Shown here piece after piece: positions 1 through 7,450 of a stretch of DNA of 49,107 nucleotides. The notes beneath the pieces were generated by a model that did no database searches, was not told the origin of the DNA, and worked only from the letters and a program-made list of their open reading frames with translations. Positions within the stretch are counted from its first letter, which is position 1, and the number at the start of each line of letters is the position of its first letter. The position numbers were made by a program, and so were the translations under genes. Origin of the DNA: UMGS172 sp964424555 (GTDB taxonomy: Bacteria > Bacillota > Clostridia > Oscillospirales > Acutalibacteraceae); assembly GCA_964424555.1 (NCBI GenBank), contig CAYRIX010000012.1, positions 1 through 49,107 of the forward strand. The letters are read 5' to 3'.

Positions 1-59
1 AAGCGGGTGTCATGTCAACGGCATGACGGAGGAAGAGACACAAAAAAACGGAGTAAATT
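1..59. other. Upstream edge of window, leader of obgE
   Basis: No gene can be assigned here. One frame ends at a stop at 24-26 and could be the tail of an upstream gene, but too little is visible to name it, and it does not look like the end of ribosomal protein L27. A short inverted repeat (GTCATG / CATGAC, 9-27) has no T-tract. GGAG at 50-53 is the Shine-Dalgarno for the gene starting at 60. Confidence 0.5.
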
Positions 60-1334
60 ATGTTTGTAGATATTGCAAATATTCATATAAAGGCCGGTGA
101 CGGCGGTAACGGTAAGGTATCATTTCACCGTGAAAAGTACGTTGCAGCAGGCGGACCCGACGGCGGTGACGGGGGCAAAGGCGGAAATATTGTTTTCGTG
201 GCTGACAGTAATCTGTCTACCTTGGCCGATTTCAGATACAAGAGAAAATACTCGGCTGAAAACGGTCAACCCGGCGGCACCAATCGTTGCAACGGAAAAT
301 CAGCACCGGATCTCATTTTGCATGTACCAAAGGGTACACTTGTCAAAGATGCCGAAACGGGACGCATCATCGCCGATATTTCGGATGACGAGCCGGTTGT
401 TGTTGCCAAGGGCGGCAATGGCGGATGGGGTAACAGCCATTTCGCCACATCTACCCGACAGATACCTAAGTTTGCAAAGCCCGGAATACCGGGTGAAAAG
501 CTCGATGTAACTTTAGAGCTTAAACTGCTTGCTGATGTCGGTCTGATCGGTTTCCCAAATGTTGGAAAATCGACCTTTATTTCGGTTGTCAGCGAGGCAA
601 AACCCAAGATCGCAAACTATCATTTTACTACCCTTGTACCTACCTTGGGTGTTGTGAGGATCGATGACGGAAAGTCGTTCGTTATGGCCGATATACCCGG
701 TATTATCGAGGGTGCAAGCGACGGTTTGGGTTTAGGCCATGAGTTCTTGCGTCATGTTGAGCGTTGCCGCCTGCTTGTTCATGTTATTGATGTTGCAGGT
801 AGTGAGGGTCGAGACCCGATAGCTGATTTCAACACCATTAATAATGAGCTTAAATCGTTTAGTCCCGAGCTTTCGGAACGTCAGCAGGTGGTGGTTGCCA
901 ATAAATGCGACCTCACCGATGAGGAGACACTTAAAACCGTTCGTGAGTATTTCGAAGGCCAAGGCTATAAGTATTTTGAGTGCATGGCGGCCATTGCCGA
1001 GGGAACAAAGGATGTTATAAACCATGTTGCTTCCGAGTTGGACAAGCTACCTCCTATTGTTAAATACGAGGCCGAGCCTGCACCTATTGAAGATTTTACT
1101 GTGGTTAAAAAGAGAGACTTCAGACTGACCGTTGAAGATGATGTTTACATCATCGACGAGGCACCGTGGCTCTTGAAGATTCTCGAAACGGTCGACCCCG
1201 ACGATTACGAGTCGTTGCAGTATTTCCAGAGAACTCTGCATGCAAGCGGAATCATCGACGCTTTGGAAAAGGCAGGAGTTCAGGAAAACGATGTCGTCTG
1301 TGTTTATGATATCGAATTCAATTATGTGCCTTAA
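60..1334 (+). CDS. obgE: GTPase ObgE/CgtA
   Basis: Ribosome-associated Obg GTPase of 424 residues acting in late 50S assembly and stress control. The glycine-rich Obg fold occupies about residues 1-158 (many GG and GDGG turns). The G domain follows, with P-loop GFPNVGKST at 164-172, G3 DIPG at 211-214 and G4 NKCD near 284. A C-terminal OCT domain ends the protein at about 350-424. ATG with GGAG six bases upstream is the clear start. The mini-RNase III gene follows after 10 nt, so the two are probably cotranscribed. The usual rplU-rpmA neighbours would lie outside the window. Confidence 0.97.
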   Translation: MFVDIANIHIKAGDGGNGKVSFHREKYVAAGGPDGGDGGKGGNIVFVADSNLSTLADFRYKRKYSAENGQPGGTNRCNGKSAPDLILHVPKGTLVKDAETGRIIADISDDEPVVVAKGGNGGWGNSHFATSTRQIPKFAKPGIPGEKLDVTLELKLLADVGLIGFPNVGKSTFISVVSEAKPKIANYHFTTLVPTLGVVRIDDGKSFVMADIPGIIEGASDGLGLGHEFLRHVERCRLLVHVIDVAGSEGRDPIADFNTINNELKSFSPELSERQQVVVANKCDLTDEETLKTVREYFEGQGYKYFECMAAIAEGTKDVINHVASELDKLPPIVKYEAEPAPIEDFTVVKKRDFRLTVEDDVYIIDEAPWLLKILETVDPDDYESLQYFQRTLHASGIIDALEKAGVQENDVVCVYDIEFNYVP

Positions 1335-1344
1335 GGTGATATAA

Positions 1345-1731
1345 ATGGATAAAGCAATGATGGCAAGCCCCTCGACGCTTGCGTTTGTGGGGGATGCGGT
1401 TTTTGGCCTGCTTGTTCGCACCAAGCTTGCCGAGATCGAGCGTCCCATTGGTGAACTGCATAAAAGGTCGGTGGAATATGTCAACGCCAATGCTCAGGCC
1501 GAAGGTTTTGAGATGATAAAAGACCTTTTGACCGAAAAAGAAATGTCAGTCTTTAAAAGAGGACGGAATAACCATGTCGGCGGTGTGCCTAAAAGCACAA
1601 CTGTCGGCAATTACCATGCCGCAACGGGTGTTGAGGCTCTGTTCGGTTACCTGCATCTGTCGGGTGAGCGTGATCGCATAAACGAGCTTTTTGAGGTTAT
1701 CTGGAACGGCATTTCAATGAAAGATATGTAA
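1345..1731 (+). CDS. mrnC: Mini-ribonuclease III
   Basis: A 128-residue RNase III catalytic domain without a dsRNA-binding domain, the form that matures 23S rRNA in Bacillus. The signature acidic stretch appears as FVGDAVFGLLVR near residue 14 and again as GVEALFGYLHL near residue 96. The RGRN and VGNYHAATG motifs between them are typical of the MrnC/YazC family. The start has AAGGTGA upstream. In Bacillus mrnC lies beside cysS; here it follows obgE, consistent with a ribosome-biogenesis unit. Confidence 0.93.
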   Translation: MDKAMMASPSTLAFVGDAVFGLLVRTKLAEIERPIGELHKRSVEYVNANAQAEGFEMIKDLLTEKEMSVFKRGRNNHVGGVPKSTTVGNYHAATGVEALFGYLHLSGERDRINELFEVIWNGISMKDM

Positions 1732-1734
1732 GTT

Positions 1735-1766
1735 AAACGCCATAGCAAGTTATTGCCGTGGCGTTT
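1735..1766. terminator. Shared weak terminator hairpin
   Basis: An 8-bp stem AAACGCCA/TGGCGTTT (1735-1742 with 1759-1766) is extended by an inner GCAA/TTGC pairing. It sits between mrnC and the convergent Asn/Gln-rich gene. T-tracts are short on both sides, so it may be inefficient or act mainly as a 3' stabiliser. Confidence 0.55.
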
Positions 1767-1780
1767 GAAATAAGCAGAAT

Positions 1781-1915
1781 TTATCTCTGGCTGTCGTCCT
1801 TCTTGTTCTGGTCGTTACGCTTGTTCTGATCGTTCTGCTGCTTGTTCTGGTTATTGTTCTGCTGGTTCTTATTCTGATTGTTCTGATTATTCTGATTGTT
1901 GTACTGGTCGTTCAT
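1781..1915 (-). CDS. Asn/Gln-rich microprotein, 44 aa
   Basis: An ATG at 1913-1915 on the minus strand opens a 44-codon frame ending TAA at 1781-1783. Upstream on that strand is GGGGTGA, a good Shine-Dalgarno at suitable spacing. About 60 percent of residues are Asn or Gln in irregular NNQ, NKQ and NDQ runs, and the tail is charged (KKDDSQR). There is no signal peptide, Cys or membrane segment, so it should be a low-complexity, intrinsically disordered, soluble protein. Codons vary (AAC/AAT, mostly CAG), so it is not one simple trinucleotide run. Function unknown. It lies convergent to mrnC and divergent from the RsmF-like gene. Confidence 0.6.
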   Translation of the reverse strand: MNDQYNNQNNQNNQNKNQQNNNQNKQQNDQNKRNDQNKKDDSQR

Positions 1916-1982
1916 TAGTGTCACCCCGCTTTCGCAATATTATTTTTAACACAACCGACTAAATTTATTCAAGGTGAAAAAT

Positions 1983-3341
1983 ATGTCTTTACCAAGAGAA
2001 TTTATAGAGAGAATGAAGCTTATTTTAAAGGAAAAATATTGCTTTTATGAAAAGGCTTTTGATAACGACGCTTTTCGAGCGCTTCGAGTCAACACATTAA
2101 AGTGTGATGCGGAGCTGTTAAAGTGTACCTTTGGTTTGAACCAACCCACGGCATTTTGTAAGGATTCATACTATCTTCCAAATGAGATAACAAGGATCGG
2201 TAACCATGCATTGCACCACGCAGGAGCCTTTTATATGCAGGAACCGTCGGCAACCTCAGTCGTTGAGGCCATCGGTGTTGATGAGGGTGATTTTGTACTT
2301 GATCTGTGTGCCTCACCCGGTGGAAAATCAACCCAAGCAGCGGCCAAGCTTAACGGTAAAGGCTTGATTTTGTCCAACGAATTCGTTGCTTCCCGTGTTC
2401 AGCCGTTGGTATCCAATATTGAGAGAATGGGTATCGTTAATGCAATTGTCACATCTGCCCGTCCCGATGCTTTGTGCCCTCAACTCCCTGAATTTTTTGA
2501 CAAGGTTATAGTCGATGCACCGTGTTCGGGTGAGGGTATGTTCCGCAAGGAGGCGGCCGCTCTGACTAATTGGAGCGTTGAAAACGTTTCGTCCTGTGCC
2601 GAGAGACAGAAAAAGATATTGAATTGCGCCGCAGAATGCGTCAAACACGGCGGAAAGCTTGTTTACAGCACCTGCACCTATGCGTGGGAGGAAAATGAGG
2701 GAGTTATTGCTCACTTTTTGAAGCAAAATCCCGATTTTCACCTTGTAAGACCGTGTGTTGAATTTGGCGAGGATGCCATACGTGAATTTGCACCCGATGT
2801 TATGAATATTGAGTTTGCACGACGGATATTTAATTTTAACGGCGGCGAAGGTCATTTTGTGGCGGTTATGCAGCGTGACGGAGAAGGAGTGCCCACTGAT
2901 ATTCCCGTTGCAAATAAAAGGGAAAAGAGGCAAGAGGCAACATATAAAGTATTCGAGGAATTTTATAAGGAAAATTTCCTTGGAAATGTCCCTGAAAACG
3001 TTAATATAATAAGCGAAAAGGTTTACATAACACCTGCCAATGCTCTACTCAAGGGTGTACAGGTCGTTCGTTCGGGAATATTTGCAGGTGTTGTGAAAAA
3101 CAACCGTTTTGTTCCTGAACACGCTTTGTTCAATAATGCTGAGTTTAAAGCAAAATATACTATTAATTTGCAGCTTCAGGATGACAGAACATATAGATTC
3201 CTGCACGGCGAAGAGATACCGTGTGACTGTGAGTTAAAAGGTTATATCGGAGTGAGTGTCTGCGGTATTCCGTGCGGTTTCGGCAAGGCATCAAACGGTA
3301 CCTTGAAAAATCATTATCCTAAGGGCTTGAGGATACTGTGA
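1983..3341 (+). CDS. RsmF/Sun-family rRNA cytosine-C5 methyltransferase
   Basis: SAM-dependent RNA m5C methyltransferase of 452 residues. The SAM-binding loop is DLCASPGGKSTQ, motif IV is VDAPCSGEGMFRK, and motif VI is YSTCTYAWEENEG; the two Cys of PCS and TCT are the catalytic pair of the NOL1/NOP2/Sun family. A C-terminal extension (about 300-452, with GIPCGFGKASNGTLKNHYPK) matches the PUA-like tail of RsmF/YebU-type enzymes and distinguishes it from RsmB. The ATG at 1983 is preferred: AAGGTGA sits five bases upstream, and the GTG inside that SD at 1974 is not the start. Probable substrate is 16S rRNA (family knowledge). Confidence 0.88.
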   Translation: MSLPREFIERMKLILKEKYCFYEKAFDNDAFRALRVNTLKCDAELLKCTFGLNQPTAFCKDSYYLPNEITRIGNHALHHAGAFYMQEPSATSVVEAIGVDEGDFVLDLCASPGGKSTQAAAKLNGKGLILSNEFVASRVQPLVSNIERMGIVNAIVTSARPDALCPQLPEFFDKVIVDAPCSGEGMFRKEAAALTNWSVENVSSCAERQKKILNCAAECVKHGGKLVYSTCTYAWEENEGVIAHFLKQNPDFHLVRPCVEFGEDAIREFAPDVMNIEFARRIFNFNGGEGHFVAVMQRDGEGVPTDIPVANKREKRQEATYKVFEEFYKENFLGNVPENVNIISEKVYITPANALLKGVQVVRSGIFAGVVKNNRFVPEHALFNNAEFKAKYTINLQLQDDRTYRFLHGEEIPCDCELKGYIGVSVCGIPCGFGKASNGTLKNHYPKGLRIL

Positions 3342-3363
3342 TATTAAAATTTTTTGTTGCATA

Positions 3364-3392
3364 TTGTTTTCACGGTCTTTATTTGGTATAAT
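3364..3392 (+). promoter_or_regulatory. SigA promoter of the branching-enzyme gene
   Basis: TTGTTT at 3364-3369, a 17-bp spacer, then a perfect TATAAT at 3387-3392. It sits 30 bp upstream of the branching-enzyme start. Confidence 0.8.
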
Positions 3393-3421
3393 TAGTATAA
3401 AGAACCAAAAGGAGGAACAAT

Positions 3422-5425
3422 ATGGCTGTACGTGTCAGAAACAAAATTTTAAAGATAGACCCTTATCTGGAGCCTCATATTGATGATATTGAACTGAGAG
3501 CCAAGCTTTTTTCTGATAAAAAAGCTGAGCTTGTCGGCGTAAATGGAAAGCTTTCGGATTTTGCCAACGGATACAAATATTTTGGTTTCCACAGGACACA
3601 TGACGCTTGGGTATACCGTGAATGGGCCCCTTCGGCTGAGGCAATGTTTCTCACAGGCGATTTTAACGGCTGGAATACATATGGTTGCCCCATGATAAGA
3701 CTCGATAACGGTGTTTTTGAGGTTAAACTCAGCGGTAGGGACTCCCTTAAGGTAGGGCAGAAGATTCAGACTATAGTTATTCATAACGGCCAGACGCTTC
3801 GCAGAATACCTACCTATGCCACGAGGGTTGTTCAGGATCCTGTGACCTATGCTTGGTGTGCCGAGTTGGAGGATACCTTTAAAGCCTATCGTTGGACCGA
3901 TAGCGGTTTTGTACCGGAAAAAACTCCGTTTATCTATGAATGCCACATAGGTATGGCACAGGAGGAGGGCAGAGTCGGCACTTATACCGAGTTTAAAAAC
4001 AATATCCTGCCCAGAATTAAAGAGCTTGGCTATAACACCATACAGATAATGGCTGTGATGGAGCATCCTTATTATGGGTCGTTCGGCTATCAGGTCTCTA
4101 ACTTTTTTGCCGCATCATCACGCTACGGAACCTCTAAAGAGCTTAAATCACTTATTAATACCGCTCATAAAATGGGCATTACTGTATTGCTTGATATTGT
4201 TCATTCTCATGCAATTAAAAACACTAACGAGGGCTTGAACGAATTTGACGGCACAGTGTACCAGTTTTTCCACGAGGGCAGCAGAGGGGATCATCCCGCT
4301 TGGGGCACAAAGCTGTTCAACTACGGTAAAAATGAGGTTATACACTTCCTTTTGTCCAATCTCAAATATTGGATGGAGGTATTTCACTTTGACGGCTTCC
4401 GCTTTGACGGAGTTACGTCAATGCTGTATCATGATCACGGTCTTGGTAGTGCTTTTACCAATTATGATATGTATTTTTCGCTTAATACCGATACCGAGGC
4501 TGTTACATATCTTCAACTGGCAAACGATCTGATACATGAATTGAATCCCAATGCATTAACCGTTGCAGAGGACATGTCGGGAATGCCGGGTATGTGTCTG
4601 CCGATTTCCGACGGTGGTATCGGTTTCGATTTCAGACTTTCGATGGGTGTACCCGACCTTTGGATAAAAATGCTGAAGGAGTATGCAGATCAGGATTGGG
4701 ATATGGCAAAGCTATGGTATGAGCTGATCTCACGCCGCCCGAAAGAGAAGAATATCGGATACTCAGAATCACACGATCAAGCCTTGGTTGGAGATAAGAC
4801 CATTATGTTCAGGCTGTGTGATGCCGAGATGTATACGGGTATGAGCAAGCTTTTCGGTTCGACTCCCGTTATCGACCGAGGTGTTGCGCTCCACAAGATG
4901 ATACGGCTTATAACGGCTTGCTTGGCAGGCGAGGGTTATCTTAATTTTATGGGTAACGAATTCGGACATCCCGAGTGGATCGATTTCCCTCGTGAGGGCA
5001 ACGGCTGGAGCTATCATTATTGCCGTAGACAGTGGAGTCTGGTTGATGACAGAAATCTACGCTACAAGGGTCTAAATGAGTTTGATAAAGCTATGATAAA
5101 GCTTTTGAAGGACAATGATATTCTTAATCTTCAGGCTCAGAACCGTTGGATTCATCAGGAGGATAAGCTGATTATCTTTACAAAGGGTGATTTGGTCTTT
5201 ATTTTTAATTTTCATCCCGAAAGGTCCTTTGACGGATATTTTATACCTGTCGGCAAAAGTGGCACTTATGAGGTGGTTTTGTCCTCTGATGACGGACAGT
5301 TTGACGGTTATTCAAGGGTCGATACTTTGGTTGAATACAACACCTTTACTACACCAGCAGGTTGGATAGGATTTAAGTGCTATTTGCCTTCAAGAAGTGC
5401 AATAGTTCTTAAACGTAAAAAGTAA
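3422..5425 (+). CDS. glgB: 1,4-alpha-glucan branching enzyme, GH13_8 type
   Basis: Glycogen branching enzyme of 667 residues that forms alpha-1,6 branches. An N-terminal CBM48-like domain (about 50-150, FNGW near 81-84) precedes the GH13 barrel. Catalytic residues are the nucleophile D329 in FRFDG, acid/base E383 in VAED, and D452 in SESHD; DIVHSH at 258-263 is conserved region I. Overall sequence and length resemble the eukaryotic-like GH13_8 subfamily rather than the longer E. coli GH13_9 GlgB. GGAGG six bases before the ATG supports the start. It has its own promoter and terminator and no other glycogen genes beside it. Confidence 0.92.
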   Translation: MAVRVRNKILKIDPYLEPHIDDIELRAKLFSDKKAELVGVNGKLSDFANGYKYFGFHRTHDAWVYREWAPSAEAMFLTGDFNGWNTYGCPMIRLDNGVFEVKLSGRDSLKVGQKIQTIVIHNGQTLRRIPTYATRVVQDPVTYAWCAELEDTFKAYRWTDSGFVPEKTPFIYECHIGMAQEEGRVGTYTEFKNNILPRIKELGYNTIQIMAVMEHPYYGSFGYQVSNFFAASSRYGTSKELKSLINTAHKMGITVLLDIVHSHAIKNTNEGLNEFDGTVYQFFHEGSRGDHPAWGTKLFNYGKNEVIHFLLSNLKYWMEVFHFDGFRFDGVTSMLYHDHGLGSAFTNYDMYFSLNTDTEAVTYLQLANDLIHELNPNALTVAEDMSGMPGMCLPISDGGIGFDFRLSMGVPDLWIKMLKEYADQDWDMAKLWYELISRRPKEKNIGYSESHDQALVGDKTIMFRLCDAEMYTGMSKLFGSTPVIDRGVALHKMIRLITACLAGEGYLNFMGNEFGHPEWIDFPREGNGWSYHYCRRQWSLVDDRNLRYKGLNEFDKAMIKLLKDNDILNLQAQNRWIHQEDKLIIFTKGDLVFIFNFHPERSFDGYFIPVGKSGTYEVVLSSDDGQFDGYSRVDTLVEYNTFTTPAGWIGFKCYLPSRSAIVLKRKK

Positions 5426-5435
5426 TACTACAGTT

Positions 5436-5463
5436 AAAGCACGTTCGGCAGAACGTGCTTTTT
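5436..5463 (+). terminator. Rho-independent terminator after branching enzyme
   Basis: An 11-bp perfect stem AAAGCACGTTC/GAACGTGCTTT with a GGCA loop runs into a T-tract. Confidence 0.93.
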
Positions 5464-5464
5464 G

Positions 5465-5501
5465 TATAATTGCCGACCTCTCAGACAGAATAGCTGAGAG
5501 G
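5465..5501 (+). promoter_or_regulatory. bsh leader: -10-like box and SD-overlapping hairpin
   Basis: TATAAT at 5465-5470 directly follows the upstream terminator; no good -35 is seen. An 8-bp perfect inverted repeat CCTCTCAG (5477-5484) / CTGAGAGG (5494-5501) with a 9-nt loop follows. The right arm runs into GAGGGGG, the Shine-Dalgarno of the gene at 5511, so folding would hide part of the ribosome-binding site. Confidence 0.55.
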
Positions 5502-5510
5502 GGGAATTAT

Positions 5511-6485
5511 ATGTGTACTGCTGCTACTTATATGTCTGATAATTTCTATTTTGGCCGAACCTTGGATTATGAGTTTTCATACCGTGAGGAGGTTACTGTT
5601 ACCCCAAGAAATTTTACGTTTAAATTCAAATTTGCAGGTCAGATAAGCTCACATTATGCAATCATCGGTATGGCTTACGTATGTGACGGTTATCCGTTGT
5701 ACTACGACGCAACCAACGAAAAAGGCCTGTGCATGGCTGGGCTTAATTTTGTAGGAAATGCGCATTATAATGAGGTTGTTGAAAACAAGGAAAATATTGC
5801 TGTTTTTGAATTTATTCCGTGGATACTGTCTCAATGCGGATCGGTCAAAGAGGCAAAAGAAAAGCTTGAGAATATCAACCTTGTGAATGAGCCTTTCAGT
5901 GCCGCTCTGCCTGTGGCACAGCTTCATTGGATGCTGGCAGACCGTTACGATTGCCTAACCGTTGAAGCTGTCAGGGAGGGTTTAAAGGTATATGACAATC
6001 CTGTAGGAGCATTGACCAACAACCCGACATTCTCCGAGCAGCTGCAAAGATTGAACGACTTTATGAGCCTGTCACCCAAGACACCGAAGAATCTGTTTTC
6101 AGAAAAATTAGACCTTACTGCCTACAGCCGTGGAATGGGTGCAATAGGTCTGCCCGGTGACCTCTCATCTCAATCCCGTTTTATAAGAGCAGCATTTGTC
6201 CGATGCAACTCGGTATCGGGCAATAGCGAAGGGGAAAGTGTAAGCCAATTTTTTCATATCTTGAATTCGGTTGACCAACCGAGAGGCTGTTGTGATGTCG
6301 GTGACGGTGAGTACGAGATAACTATTTATACCTCATGTTGTAATGCAGATAAAGGTGTTTATTACTACACCACCTATGACAATCACCAAATCTCAGCGGT
6401 CGATATACACAAATGCAACCTCGACGGAATCGACCTTGTCCGTTATCCGCTTGTTTTGGAGGAGAATATATTTTACCAAAATTGA
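5511..6485 (+). CDS. Choloylglycine hydrolase family (bile salt hydrolase / penicillin V acylase)
   Basis: Ntn-hydrolase of 324 residues that cleaves amide bonds, probably conjugated bile salts. Met1 removal would expose Cys2 as nucleophile. Conserved positions visible are R16 and D19 in YFGRTLDYEFSY, N79 in AGLNF, N170/N171 in LTNNPTF, and R223/R226 in GLPGDLSSQSRFIR. No signal peptide is present, as expected for a cytoplasmic enzyme. BSH and penicillin V acylase share these residues, so substrate is not settled by sequence alone; the GLPGDLSS block and gut-type context favour BSH. It ends 3 nt from the convergent AraC-type gene with no terminator between. Confidence 0.85.
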   Translation: MCTAATYMSDNFYFGRTLDYEFSYREEVTVTPRNFTFKFKFAGQISSHYAIIGMAYVCDGYPLYYDATNEKGLCMAGLNFVGNAHYNEVVENKENIAVFEFIPWILSQCGSVKEAKEKLENINLVNEPFSAALPVAQLHWMLADRYDCLTVEAVREGLKVYDNPVGALTNNPTFSEQLQRLNDFMSLSPKTPKNLFSEKLDLTAYSRGMGAIGLPGDLSSQSRFIRAAFVRCNSVSGNSEGESVSQFFHILNSVDQPRGCCDVGDGEYEITIYTSCCNADKGVYYYTTYDNHQISAVDIHKCNLDGIDLVRYPLVLEENIFYQN

Positions 6486-6488
6486 AAT

Positions 6489-7325
6489 TTAACGCGTGCT
6501 TTTTCGATATTCAAGCGGAGATAGACCGCAGTGCTTTTTGAATATATCCGAAAAGTAGTTTGAGTTGTTAAAACCGACCGAATAGGCAATTTCGGTGACG
6601 TTCAGATCGGAGTGTGTCAGCAACTGTTTGGCATCCGAGACACGCAGTTCGGTGATATATTCTCTGACGGTTTTTCCGGTTGCTTTGTTGAAGGCCGTGC
6701 TCATATGAGACCTACTGCAATAAAGTGCCTCGCAAATATCTTTTGAAGTGATGCTTAAGTGACGGTTCTGTTTGATAAATCTTATTATTCTTTCGGCAAG
6801 TGTCGGCTCAATGTCAGAGTTTTCGGCTTTGAGGTATGCTAACTCAAGCATATTGCAAAGAGGCTTCAGCAATGTGTCGATCTCGGCTTTGTCGGGCAGG
6901 TCGTCGTTAAGCGCTTTATACGCATTGTTAAGTTCGGCGGTGTTAAAGCCGTATTTTGCAGAAATTCTTTCGCGGTAAAGCGGGAAGTTGTTGGTTTTGT
7001 ATCCGCTGACCGAAATAAAACCCGTTGTACCCGTGCTTGATGTGATGGGGTACACCGTTTCGCGCACACCTGCATAGCAGGTTCCGCAAAATGCGCCGTT
7101 TCGGCATTTTTTAACAACTTTTTTCTGACATTCAACACAGTGTGCACGCGCGTTGCGGTTGCTTTTGATAAACGCACAATAGGGATTATCGTGAATATTG
7201 AAAGTCATCAGTTCACTCGTGGAGATAAGGCTCTCCAACTCAGGGGTAGGATGTAAAGAGATGAGCAGACTGAGTTGTGATTTAAGAAAAATAATATAGT
7301 TTACAATATCCGAAAAATCATACAT
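6489..7325 (-). CDS. AraC-family regulator with PocR sensory domain
   Basis: Transcription regulator of 278 residues. The N-terminal half is a PocR-type ligand/metal-sensing domain with a Cys cluster (HCVECQ, KKCRNGAFCGTCYAGV, then VYPI). The C-terminal 100 residues form the two-helix-turn-helix AraC/XylS domain, with ITSKDICEALYCSRSHMSTAF and the conserved NVTEIAYSVGFNNSNYFSDIF block. AAGGGG lies eight bases before the ATG. It is divergent from the FAD oxidoreductase at 7451 with a shared 125-bp intergenic region, so it most likely controls that gene (inference). The effector is unknown. Confidence 0.9.
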   Translation of the reverse strand: MYDFSDIVNYIIFLKSQLSLLISLHPTPELESLISTSELMTFNIHDNPYCAFIKSNRNARAHCVECQKKVVKKCRNGAFCGTCYAGVRETVYPITSSTGTTGFISVSGYKTNNFPLYRERISAKYGFNTAELNNAYKALNDDLPDKAEIDTLLKPLCNMLELAYLKAENSDIEPTLAERIIRFIKQNRHLSITSKDICEALYCSRSHMSTAFNKATGKTVREYITELRVSDAKQLLTHSDLNVTEIAYSVGFNNSNYFSDIFKKHCGLSPLEYRKSTR

Positions 7326-7401
7326 AAAATAGACCCCTTTTTTAAGACAAAATCAAAGAAAACTACTACAAAAATTAATGAAAAATATATAAATTTGTTT
7401 T

Positions 7402-7430
7402 ATTATATACTCGTAAAACAGTAATTTCAA
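7402..7430 (-). promoter_or_regulatory. SigA promoter of the PocR/AraC regulator
   Basis: On the minus strand TTGAAA, a 17-bp spacer and TATAAT are read from 7430 to 7402. It leaves a leader of about 70 nt. No equally good promoter faces the oxidoreductase: a TATACT at 7406-7411 lacks a -35, which fits activator-dependent expression. Confidence 0.75.
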
Positions 7431-7450
7431 GTGCTTTGGGAGGTGTTGCT

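Noticed and set aside
1740..1920. Simple sequence repeat only (TTCTG-rich tract)
   Set aside because: The tract is not a regular repeat: a proper SD, start, stop and mixed synonymous codons on the minus strand fit a coding gene better.
7383..7411. Constitutive promoter for the FAD oxidoreductase
   Set aside because: TATACT at 7406-7411 has no recognisable -35 at 16-18 bp, so a SigA promoter was not called.
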